Below, piece after piece: positions 45,242-56,308 of a stretch of DNA of 64,000 nt. Under the pieces are notes generated by a model that saw only the letters and a list, made by a program, of their open reading frames with translations, searched no databases and was not told the DNA's origin. Each line of letters begins with the position of its first letter. Within the stretch, counting starts at the first letter, position 1. Made by a program: the position numbers and the translations under genes. Origin of the DNA: Ascidia mentula (Eukaryota > Chordata > Ascidiacea > Phlebobranchia > Ascidiidae); contig OX387197.1 of the NCBI GenBank assembly GCA_947561715.1, forward strand, positions 19,514,266 through 19,578,265. Direction: 5' to 3'.

Positions 45242-48200
45242 ATGGATCACACTGAAGCAGAAACTGTATTTGCCAGTAAGTAAATGGTCTTTTTGTGTAA
45301 GAAAAAGTATTGTAACCGCTCATTTATATTTTACAACAGATAACACTAATGTGTTTGACTTGGACTGTAGCATTGGCCCAATAACAAAGCCATATCCAAT
45401 TGGCATGATGCTACTTAAAACCATTGATGAATAATTTATTCACTTTAAAAACTGTAAATGCCCAGTTTAATGGAGATCTTTTCTTCTACATGTATAGTTT
45501 CACCTGCATGTATCTAGTGGGTTTATAGTCTTCATGTCATTAAATGTTAATGCCATTCTACCCTTTTAATTGTTTTTATTCTTTAGCAATTTATTAAGTG
45601 ATTTTGTATGTAACATTAGATATTTATAAAATGTGTTTTTAACATTCCTTTCAATGCTCTGCATTGCCTAGTGTATGAAGTACCAGTGAGCAATGCTAAC
45701 AATAACAAAGTATCCCATGTTACATCGCGTTGGGTAGCCCATCCAGATTGACTGCATAGTTTCACACAAAACAAGTAACTTCCTTCCTGCTGTATGGCCT
45801 ATCATTTGCCTGTAGTTTGCTAAAGTCACTGGCACAATAAAAAACTACACATGTTGAAAAGCAATTGGGTTATTTTCCCACGCATCTAGTTCATATATAA
45901 GCTGGCTTCTACTTCCTGTGTCTAGGAAAGGAGCAGGAAATGACTTATAGGTCATTTGGAAATTTAGTGGGTGCAAGCCAAGTAGTTATGGCAAAGCGCC
46001 ACAGTTTGTTTAAACATGTTGCGAAGTGTAGCTGACAAAACATTGCTTACTTAACCTTGAATGAACACAACATGTGGGCATGTTTGACAAAACCTGTGAA
46101 GCTTGTTATCCTGTACTTACAGTTGTTTGTTTACAGCTTATCACAACAGGTCATTGCCTTCGCATCCAAATGCCCTGAAACCATCCAAGGATGATCATTT
46201 GTTGATACAACCCAAGAAACTGGGCAATCCGGTTATGGAATCAAGAAACCACCGAGTGATGCAGCGTGAATTAAAACTTAACAACAAAATGTAAGCCTTT
46301 AATTCTTGGCCATTTCCTATGTTATGAAATTATCAAATAAAGAACAGTTTCTTAAATAAGGCCAAGAGATGTACCTTGTGAACTCTATTTAGGCTAAATC
46401 AATGTTGGATGCATGACCAATATTGATTTGTGTGCAGGGCAAAGAGTTCATGTGTTATTATAAATATTGATCAACAACACTATTGAACATTTGTCCTCTA
46501 AATGTTACTGTGGATTCTTTTTAACAGAAAAAATATATTCCGTCTTCCACAGAAACTTTGTGTTTGATGTAATGTGACTATTAATGAAGATTTTGATAAT
46601 ATTGTAGAAGGGTGCTGTATGCTGTATCTAAAAAGGAGACCTTTGTGTGTAGTTGTAACAAATTCAATGCATTGTTGCCAGACATCGACAATGCAAACAT
46701 TTGTTTCACAATGTTTACTGCATACCACCAACCTTACAACCCGTTGCCTGTCTCTTTTTAATGATTTATTTGAGGAGTTTTTATGAGTAAGTGCGCCCTC
46801 CTTTTTTGGCAAACAACCACTCATGTAAGCTAAGATGAAACATTGTCCCTTTGCCTGGACAATTGGACCATTGTGTGTTGGTTAACAACAACCACGAATT
46901 CAAGCTTCGGTTACTGAAACACAATGCCTCAGTGGTAAAGTTACCTTATCTGTGGCAATATCCTTTGTGGGCCTCCTAATTTATTAATAACTTGAAGGTT
47001 TGCACCGCTACTTCCTTTATTCAATGGGAGATACCACCGAAGATGGCTGTTGTTTAGAATCAGTAAACTGTATATATATGAAGTATGTAATATCAATAAT
47101 TAAAAAGTTGTTAAATTGTCATTGTTGTCATGTACAGATGTACCTAAAAAACGTTTGGCCCTATGTATATATGACGTTTTTCTGCACCGGTCACGTCCTT
47201 TGTATAGGTAATTTGAACCATGTTTGCGATTTGTCAAAAACAGTGATTTTGTTAGTTTTTGGAGTTTTTAAATTTGCGTTGGTGGTTGCAAGCACGGAAA
47301 TGCCAAAAAAAAAACGGCAAACGCATCTGAACCCACACACTCCACCTCATGATACTCCCACACTAAAAACCTTCCACGCCCTCTGACTAACTTCGTCCTC
47401 TTCCTTCCGTACAGGGGCATAGACGTTCTTCACCAGAAATCTGAACTCTCGAAGGTTTTCAAGGAAAAGCGGCGTGAGCAGAGTTACCAGGAACAACATC
47501 CCCCCGTCCCCGAAACCAAGTCGGAATTTGAAATGATGTTGGAAAAACGGCGGAAAGGGGCAGAAGAGGTGATTTGTGGCGGCGATGTTTGTTTTTTCGG
47601 TTTTTATCTGGAATCCTAAACGCTCGCAGCCAAGTCGTGAGAGATTCGCCCTTTGGGGAAATGCGAGCCCGGATGGTAAGGTTGACTTTTTGAGGTTTTC
47701 GGTGAACAAAACGGTCTCGCCCTGGGCGTATATTGTTGTGCATCCGTTATCGGAATCTCCGTGCGTTGAAATAATGTGAAACCAGTTTAAGATTCCACTT
47801 CAAAATGTTGACGTGTGATTAATGAGCTATCTGCATGGGTAGAAAATATTGAAAATAGTATTAAAATGTGATTCGTGGTGTTGGCATTTACTAGCTACCG
47901 ATTTTGCAAAGTAGCCTGCGCCCCGCAGTCAGCATGATAAACCAAAAATAAGCTGAAAGAAAGATTGCCTTATTTCGTTTTGACGTCTGGTGTGTGTCAC
48001 AACTGGTGTGTTTGGAAAGGCCGTCCACGTCAATATCACCACCCAGCGACGTCATGTGTTATGGCGCGGTCGGGATTTCCCAGTAAGACTGAACTTAGCA
48101 ACATGCCTGTGAGCGGACGATGCGTATCAAGCGCCTTCCCCTTACGCAAACAGACAAACTATAATTAAGGCGTGCGCAGTTCTTTTTAGGTATGGTTGTC

Positions 48201-49522
48201 GGATGATGTATTGGTAACAGTGAGCTTTCTCTTGGTTAAAAGTAATAGTGCTCATAATGCAATGCTTAAGGTCAAAGAAAAAACGTAAAAAGTACAATAT
48301 TTCATAAAAAATAAATTAAAACCAAGAGAGTTAATTGCGTTCACAAAAAAAAACTTAAGGGTCAGAACGCACAAACCGAAATAAACCTGTGCGCAGCATA
48401 AAGTTCCATCACCGCATGATTCAGCCCACGCGCGTCAGTCGGAATTTATAGGTGGGCGCAATCAACGTGGCCAGATATAGTCATTTTACAAACGAATAAC
48501 AAATCGGAAAACGACATGGCGTGACTAATCATGACCCTTGTTGCGCCAAGAACCACGATCACGTGATCTGCGTCCTTCGAGAGAAACCAAGCGAGTTAAT
48601 TAGTGCTGGACTGATTTGAGCGGTTCTTGGGCTAACGGAGTCTGATTGTATGTGATTTGACTATATTTAGGGTAATTACGAGGAAACCGCGGGTAACTTG
48701 TATCCCCCCCTGTTGCGAGTAAAATGCGAATCGCCTAAAATATGGTTCAATGAAACCGAGCATGCTCTTGGTAATGTATATTGTATGCGGATGGCCTGGC
48801 TGCAGCTTCATGCAATGCTTCCGGGAAGATGCGAAAGCGAAAAATTGCCCGCGCGTCATAACGAATGATGTTAAGTGCTAAAAGTAATCCGAATTGACAG
48901 TACGTCCTTTCAGTAAGAATTCAACAGCTGGTGTGCCCCAAATAGTTACCAGAAACTTAAATTTAGTAAATTTATAATCCTATTAAACGAAACTCACCTT
49001 ATGCGAAAACGCAATGGTTTATTATTTCCTGTAAATTCAATCGTTGCGGTACGATTTCGTTTCACTTTCAACCCGGGGATCTATAAACAACACACTGAAC
49101 GGTATTTTATTGTCGTAAATTGCTGCGTTCGGTTGGTGTCAAAGATGAACCGACATATGTCGCCCACACCACACCGCGCCACCGTGTGATGCTATTTTCG
49201 CTTTCAATTTTATGGATTTTTTCCGGTTTGAACCACTTTCATTTTGCATTCCGAACCGAACCTCGACCCCTACATACATAAATTCATTATACGATTTAAG
49301 TCATCGGCTTTTAGAATATCACTGTAATTTTAGTACTCGAGGTTATATTTTCATATATTATGTTTGAAATTACGCGTGTAACGAAATTAAACTGTTTTGG
49401 GATATCAAAATCCACGAATTATTTACATGTTGTTTTAGGTCGTTCAGGCTGAGGAGGAACAAAAGAACGTGCCAGAGTTCGTAAAAATGCGCGAAAAACT
49501 GCGCAAAAACTCCGACGAGTAA
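45242..49522 (+). CDS. FAM107: FAM107 family protein (actin-associated)
   Basis: Four exons, 45242-45275, 46137-46290, 47415-47568 and 49439-49522, give 141 residues, close to FAM107A/B (about 130-144). Core matches: LIQPKKLGNPVMESRNHRVM, KSELSKVFKEKRREQSYQE (predicted long helix), EFEMMLEKRRKGAEE and NVPEFVKMREKLRKNSDE at the end, equivalent to the DUF1151 signature ([20 protein letters not shown] ... APEFIKVRENLR). Vertebrate FAM107A (DRR1) bundles F-actin and is stress- and glucocorticoid-regulated; this single gene would be the pre-duplication counterpart. The sequence is charged, with no membrane segment. A CTTCCAG acceptor 7 bases before the ATG implies a 5' untranslated exon. Confidence 0.9.
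45341..45434 (+). other. Possible alternative terminal exon of FAM107
   Basis: A TACAACAG acceptor at 45333-45340 precedes an open stretch that continues in phase from exon 1 (ending at 45275) and ends at TAA 45432-45434. It reads NTNVFDLDCSIGPITKPYPI and 10 further residues, so a 42-residue product would result. The FAM107 core would be lost. Function unknown. Confidence 0.3.
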
Positions 49523-50534
49523 CTTGACTTTCACGCCGCTGCTATATCTATACCTGGACCTCCACCGCTTCTCGCCGCTTACAAAAACCTTACCGACCTC
49601 ACTGTAAATTCCTAAACCCATGCTCGCTTGCGACACCAAGCGGATCATTGTGATTTCGCCGCGGCTTGATGCGGATCTTGATTCTCCTATTTCTATTTGC
49701 GCTTGTTGGTGTTCATATTGTGCTGCATGCTCTAAACGAGAGAGCCACTAACATGACTGTTCAAAGTGTTGCTGTTGATTGCGTTACCGACCGGACTGAC
49801 TTTCGCAGTTCAAAGCCAGTTTGCCAAGTTTAATGCCCCAATCCGCCAACAGTTTCTTGACCTTTTCCTGTATATCATTGACAACTGATTTCTTGCTTTA
49901 TTTTGCCATTTTTTTTGCGTTGAGCTCCTGACCCGTTTCTGTTTGTAGTGATTCTACTTGCACTTGACATAACAAAAATTTATGAATATATCACTAATGA
50001 CTCAACTGTGGTTTGTGTTTTTTGCAGCTGGGCAACTTTGAGATGATTTGTTTGCTCATAGTAGCTAGATGTGCACGCGGGACAGTGCCTTCCAAATTGC
50101 TAAAGCCATTAAGGCCGGGTCCACACTCACGCTTTGCGCCGGCGGATTTTTTGTTTGTTTCATTACATGTCCCGAGCGTACGCCCGCACTCCGGCGTATA
50201 ATGAAACAAACCAAAAATCCGCCGGCGCAAAGCGTGAGTGTGGAGCCGGCCTAACATATTTACACCCACCCGAAAAAAACAACTTTTGAGGGTTGATAGG
50301 TTGTGAAGTTTGTATGAAATTGCAACGTTTCTGTATTAAGAAAAAAATATTCAATATACCGATGAATGATATTATTTCTAATCATGTTGACTTGCGATCC
50401 AAAACGTTACGGCTAAAAAATTTGAAGTTGCTCCATAGCACCACCTATCTGTTTCTATAGAAACAAACAAATGGTTAATCCCCCAAGCTCTTTTGCAAAT
50501 TTGTTTCGAATTGGTTGAAAAATAGCTCTTAAAC
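49523..50534. other. Spacer between FAM107 and the TEX47-like gene
   Basis: About 1 kb between two genes on the same strand. It holds the FAM107 3' UTR, the palindromic MITE at 50113-50251 and the promoter of the next gene. No further coding signal is visible. Confidence 0.5.
50113..50251. mobile_element. Palindromic MITE, 139 bp, with TAA duplication
   Basis: The left arm starts ggccgggtccacactcacgc and the right arm ends gcgtgagtgtggagccggcc. They are near-perfect reverse complements for about 60 bases on each side of a GC-rich loop. TAA flanks both ends (50110-50112 and 50252-50254). A 3-bp TWA duplication with GG-type ends fits a PIF/Harbinger MITE. A truncated relative lies at 11217-11309. 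Confidence 0.8.
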
Positions 50535-52535
50535 ATGACGTCTATACAAGACAATGAACCAGACTCAACGGTTTATGAAACGCGAGTTTCTTATTTTATG
50601 TTACTTGAGGAAAAGCAGCGTGCGCTGAACAAAAAAGCTCTTCTACACAGGTTTGTTCCTTTGCACTGAAATCCAATTTTTGTATGATGGAAGTTAACCT
50701 TATGATTACTTTAAGGCTAATCTACATATCACGAGTTTCACCGGACATCTTGGACAAGAGGGAACTTGGGACCTTTTATGAAGAGCTTTTCAAAAATCTT
50801 CAAGTAGGTTGGCCAGTTAGCAGTAACATAAATTTTTATATTCAGAGAATTTTGAAATAAATATTGTGTTATCACATTCTTGCAATCCTGTCATTTCTAA
50901 AGCACATGGTGTAGACATGAAACATTAATGCAATTCTTTATGTTTTAGAGTATCCACCAGGCGGAAGGAGTTACAGGAATCCTTTTGATCTATCCAGGTT
51001 ATGTGGTGCATCTTATAGAATCATCTACTGACATCATTTATGGCATACTTAAAGACCTTGACCGAGCCACAACGGAAGGAACTAACCTTCTTCATGACAC
51101 TAAAATATTAACTATCAGTCATGATGTTCCTACAAGGTGAAGTTTTTTATACAAGTAAGCCAGATGCTTATAAATGTTATTAAACTCTAGGTTGTATCAA
51201 CAATGGAGTTACCGAGTCCTAAACATTACTTCGACACGAGAAGAGTATGAGGTAAAATATATTGTACTTATCGTGACATTTTTTTAGCCATATCTTATTA
51301 CATTTCTAATTGTCAAAATTCTGTTTTCTGTTATAACTCTGATTGTATGATGAAAGATTTTTGATAACCCAAAATATTTGCATTGTGTATTAAATTATAT
51401 CCACCTCAACCTGAAGTAGTTTTCTTGAATTTGGAACCAGAAAAACTTTTGAGCATATTTTTTAATACCTTTGTTCAATATATATTCAGTTATGTTGCAT
51501 TTTATGTTTTTATCACATGTGCGTCTGTATTTTTTGCAGGGAAATGAAGGAGTGGAAGAACTTGTTGTCGAAGTCATAACATCTTTGCTCAAGCTTGGGA
51601 TGTTTATCCTGAAAACTCCTAAACTCAATGTAAGTTCACAAATGTAGATAAGAACTATTACTGTAAGACAATGGTTCTCAAACTGTGGTATGCGTACCAC
51701 TTGTGGTGCGCGAGAGCTTTTCAAGTGGTCCGCGATTTAGTCTACTCTATACAATTTGCCGCACTTTGCAGAAGCCAAAACCACTGCAAATACATGATGT
51801 CGGTTTTCTTTATTGTGCATTTGGGACGCAATAGTATCAACGTGAAATTGTTGCACTGTTGAAGTAATTCTGACATCGTGTATTCAACTGTGCAACAATT
51901 TCACGTTGATACTATTGTGTCACAAATGCACAATAAAGAAATCCAAGCAACTGGTGATATTGGCTAAATTGTTATTGATTGGTGTTATGTCATGACAGTT
52001 ATGGTATAGTAATACGGTGGTACGTAGTGTATTAAAAAACAAATGAGCGGTACGTGATTGGAAAAAGTTTGAGAAACACTGCTGCAAGAGGTATAAATAG
52101 AAAATTTCTGAACGTACATCCTGATTCTTCACCAACAAATCTACTAAGAATATAGTGAAACTAGCCTTGAATCAGTGCTGTAAATAGCTGTAACAGACAT
52201 GTGGGCTTGTTAATATTTTGTTGGGCCTCTTTGAAAAGAAATTTATGTATTAGAATCAAAACATTTGATCGAATTTATTCTTACATTCATCAGGCAATAA
52301 ATTGTCTCATTTTAATTTTGTTTGTTAAACACAGGTAAAAAATGCAATGGACACCCTGCATGAAACTGTTCCAGAATTGCTGATCCCACAGGACCAGATC
52401 GGTTACCTATTAAAAAGAACAGAACTTGACTCTCCATCAGAATTTTTGCGCACATTTGACCAACCTGTTGACACAGTCTTGCAAGGAGAACTTGTTTGGC
52501 CAGTGGCAGAAAACTTGGCCGTCAACGTCAAGTGA
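50535..52535 (+). CDS. TEX47: TEX47-like protein with BLUF-like fold
   Basis: Six exons, 50535-50650, 50716-50803, 50949-51136, 51191-51251, 51540-51629 and 52335-52535, give 247 residues. Stretches recalled from the testis-expressed protein 47 family: EEKQRALNKKALLHRLIYIS (helix, then first strand), SPDILDKRELGTFYEELFKN, and VTGILLIYPGYVVHLIESST, the characteristic strand-turn-strand of BLUF-like domains. Flavin-binding residues of true photoreceptors are not evident, and animal TEX47 is not known to bind flavin. The biochemical role is unknown. The last intron contains a 413-bp hAT-like element. The 3' end converges on the zinc-finger gene, whose stop is 717 bases away. Confidence 0.65.
51669..52081. 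mobile_element. Non-autonomous hAT element, 413 bp, in the TEX47-like last intron
   Basis: The left end caatggttctcaaactgtgg and right end aaaaagtttgagaaacactg are imperfect inverted repeats of the CAG type. Flanks are ctgtaaga (51661-51668) and ctgcaaga (52082-52089), an 8-bp duplication with one mismatch. An inner palindrome has arms at 51805-51861 and 51885-51941 that match over about 55 bases. No transposase coding capacity. The mismatched flanks suggest it is older than the 23109 and 43660 elements. Confidence 0.82.
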
Positions 52536-53252
52536 AATATTACAAATTTTGTACTTAGAATCTTATTTTGCATATGTTTCTGTACCCAAATGATAATTTT
52601 CTTTATCGATCATTTTTAGGACAAATAAGCTGTTTTCTATGTAACAAAACAATGTTTTTTGTCCTGCAATGAGAAACAGTACAATATTGTATCTAATCAA
52701 ATTCTTATGGTTTATCTTGTATAGAAACCAATGCAATGTATTGCAAATAATTTTTTGAGGTAAATTTTCAATGTCATTGCTACTAAACCTCCACAGAAAT
52801 CAGGTTGAAAATTGTTTGGAAGTACTGTTAATTTTTAATACTGGTGCCATAATATAGCAGGTAAAAGGCAGTGTACCGATATTCAGAAACACAAGAAGAT
52901 AAGTAAAAGAAGTGTACATTACACTTGAGAAGCACAAGCACCACCAAAATAAAAAGAAAAATTACAATAATGTATTAGGAATTGGCAATGAAGTGTGGAA
53001 AGCAACATTTGCAATTATGAAACTCACAAGAATGTTAAGGTGTTGCCGCTGCAGATGCCTCAGAGCCTGGCACATTTATGTTGTACTTTCATCAGAAAGT
53101 TGTCTGTTTTAATCAACAAAATTTATGGGCTCTGCTGGGCTGGAATTTGTAAGGAACTTTTGCTTTGCCTGTTTGCATAAACCATCACACATTATACAAC
53201 ATTTAGGGGCCAGATTGCAAGGATATTTTTAGTTGAACATGGTTTTCGTTAT
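52536..53252. other. Convergent spacer between TEX47-like and zinc-finger genes
   Basis: About 700 AT-rich bases that must hold the 3' UTRs of both neighbours. Short frames look like noise. Nothing else recognised. Confidence 0.5.
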
Positions 53253-54980
53253 TTATGCATTGTCCCACTTAGTTGTTTTTGAATGGCTTGCATCGTTCTC
53301 GCTGCCAGAATCAATTCCACTTGTCAGGTGGGAAAGCATATGTCTGGCACACGACGGCCGGTCCACAAACACATCAGGACAGTAAAAGCAGTTGTATTTA
53401 CAGGAGTCTGCATCACCAATTCTCTTCCCAGTAATCAAATTCCTAAAAAATTTTACTCTTTTTATTTACTCAATTTTGTTATTGGCATATTTTTTAAGAA
53501 GATTTTCAATGAATTATATCCATATTTCTAAGTTTCATAATACATACCTGGATATCTCCATACTACTTTCAGAATTACTGGAGTCATTCGAACACTTTCT
53601 AGTACGCTTCTTGCTTGGTTCACCAGCATCTGATAGTTTTGTAAAATTAGAGAATTAGTTGTAGAAAAGACTTTTACACAAACATCTATACTGAAACCAC
53701 CAAGGTGTGGTTTTGAATAAATGTAGTTGATGTAGAATGATTTTTTTAAATGGGGAAATACAAAAATACTTTTTTACGTAAATTAAACCACAGGTAAGCA
53801 AACATACATGTGGTTTGATTCTCATTCTCTTCCTTCTTTCCACTTTTCTGTGACGTTGGTATATGAATAATAAAGAGTTGGTCGTTGTCACTCTCTTCGT
53901 GGTCGGATGCAGACATGGCAAACACATTGACATGTCTTGTTTCAGTATCAGAATCTTTCACGACCTGGCAGTTCTTCAGTTTGTCGCATACGGTTCTCTT
54001 TCGATTTTCCTCTTTTTCAATTGCTCGACTCAGCCCATTTTGTTGCTTCATTAGTTTAAATGCAAATCTTTTGCTCATCAATGAAATAACTTGAGACAGA
54101 TATCGTCTTGTTTCACTGCCAACATGACTTGAAAGTTCAGAAAGATCTAACAGTAAAAAAAAATGGTTTTTAAACCTACTTTAAAGAACAAGACCTATTC
54201 CCATGACATGTGATAAATTTCATTTGAAATGGTTGTAGAATAAATATTTTTAGTATGTAAACAGGTGATATTTATATTGACTTCAAGACAATTTAAACCT
54301 TTGGTTAAAAAAACAACAGTCCACATACCTGAGCCTCCAGCCATGGATTTGTCCTTTTTCCTGCAGGTCTCAAGAAATCTTGTAATACTCCTTAGCAAGT
54401 CCTCTTCGGCTGTTGTAGCACAATCAGACATTTGATTTGTAGTCTCAGAGGCAGCCCAAGGACAAGCCGTTGCACTGTCTGTTCCAGCTTTTGTGTGACA
54501 AATAGGACGCCTTGCATCTTTCTCCAGATCATTATTTTTCAATGTTCCTAATTTTGTGGGGCCCTCAGTTTTCGCTTGGGTAAACTGACACTCCAACTCA
54601 CTTCGATTTGAAATTGCCCATAGTTTGGCAACTTCAAGAAAGTAACTTACAGGCAACAGAAACTTGTGTGATGATTTTTCAACAAAACTTGTACGATCAG
54701 CTTCTGAGGATTCAACCGATGCAGGCATAAGTCGATAGCTTTTTGGTGAGGAATTGACAAAGCGTGTTTGGGCAGTCTTTTTTATATCACCCGTTGAAAC
54801 AGGCAACCAAATAGGTAACATGTCATTTGCAGCAAACAAAGCCTTAGTGTCCCTTTCATGCTTTGAATCATGGTTAGCATGTGCCATAACATGAAGTGTG
54901 TCCGAGGCTTGATTGGTTGGCGTATGGAAGTGAAGACCTTCATTGTCTAGATTTTCATTTTGTGCAGTGACACAACTCAT
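53253..54980 (-). CDS. Uncharacterised protein with one C-terminal C2H2 zinc finger
   Basis: Four exons, read right to left: 54329-54980, 53808-54146, 53548-53629 and 53253-53442, giving 420 residues with consistent phases. The only clear domain is a C2H2 zinc finger near the C-terminus: YNCFYCPDVFVDRPSCARHM followed by LSH, with the C-x2-C-x12-H-x3-H spacing. The N-terminal 220 residues are polar and low in complexity (Ser, Thr, Asn, Glu). The middle has a basic helix region (RRYLSQVISLMSKRFAFKLM) and acidic patches (SDHEESDND), then a Lys/Arg stretch (SKKRTRKCS) that could be a nuclear localisation signal. I do not recognise an ortholog. A single isolated finger may bind protein rather than DNA. 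The start at 54980 is the first ATG; a 5' UTR exon cannot be excluded. Confidence 0.7.
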
Positions 54981-56308
54981 TTTAGATTAAAAACTATAAG
55001 ATAAAAGGTATATTTTGTTAGTTCACAACAACAGCCAATTTTGTTGCTGACATAGGCTACTGTATACTGACAATCCCAGTTAAATTGATAACAATGTTTG
55101 AGAATTTATCCTCTGTGTGCATGTTCAAAATTTATAGCCAATCTGCACAGGAAAAATTACCTTATACAATAACATATACAAAATGTTGGTTAGTCTACAA
55201 AATCAACATGCTGCCTTCTATAAAAATGTGCCGCAAAAATTACAAACTTTGTAATCTGGAAAACAAAAAACATTACAAATTAAAATTAAATGTTTCGCAC
55301 AAACTAAAAGGTTCAACAATTTTTGTTTGGACTTGCACTTGCCCTGCAGCGTGGATTAATAATTTAATATCCTCAACATAAATTGGAAAAGTCTTGCCAA
55401 GGAAAATCTTCTTCACTGAACTTTCACCTCTACGTACATAGCTTTTTCCAATTCAATGACAACTTGTGAAAACTAAACATTGTAGTTTTTTCTAACAAGG
55501 GATCAAAACAACACAGAACAACTTCGTCGACTCTCCCACACTCACAGAATCAAAGTTGATAAAAAACTCCAGCCAACAAAACTGCGAACGAGAATAGCTT
55601 TGCTGATTTACAAGGTAGCTGTATGTTGTTTTTTCAGACCGACCTTCTCAAAGAGAAAAAAATAAAATCGCAGAATAATTCTAGAATATAGTTATAGTTT
55701 GATAATTAGTGGTTACTCATTAAAAACGTCCAGGCCACAACAAGATTTTTTACCAGTATAACCACACGAATTGCAACAGTTGGTGCACCAGCAACGCGGT
55801 AACTTGGCGATTTTAAGCTGTCAAATAATTTTTGTACAAATTTATTGCGGGTCTATTGTTTAGTTTACCATTGCGAGTCTATTGTTCAGAAGTATCGTGT
55901 TGGTAATTTACCAAATTAATGCAACTACAAAATCAGCTGTAAATAAAAAAATTAGGTTTAGTTCTTTAGATATATTATTTTGAGTTATAACTATGTGCAT
56001 GCGGAGGTGTTCAATGAACTTTATATTTTGCTCTGCAATTTGTAATTAATAGTTCAATCTAATAGACATACCAGTGTGATGTCATAAATATCTTACAAGC
56101 GATTTTTTTACGTCATTTCCGTTTGAGATCATGCTTTAAAGTTCCTGTTTTTTTGCTGTTTATCGTTTTGCGATTTGTGCTTTGCAGGCAGTCAGGCACA
56201 CAGAGCATTATTTGTAATGTAATGAGGTCAGTGTATGTGCACTTGTGCAGCTTGACCATTTAAACTTAACCATACAGCAAGTTTTCTGTGAACTCTAATG
56301 AGTTAAGT
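54981..56308. other. Divergent spacer between zinc-finger and DELE1-like genes
   Basis: About 1.3 kb, AT-rich, between divergent start codons, so it should carry both promoters. The 99-codon frame at 55085-55381 lacks any motif and has the composition of chance. No repeat was noticed. Confidence 0.45.

Noticed and set aside
47347..47743. Minus-strand frames of 94-120 codons
   Set aside because: Antisense shadows of FAM107 exon 47415-47568 and its following intron.
55085..55381. 98-codon frame upstream of the zinc-finger gene
   Set aside because: Lys/Asn/Ile-rich translation of AT-rich spacer, no known motif.
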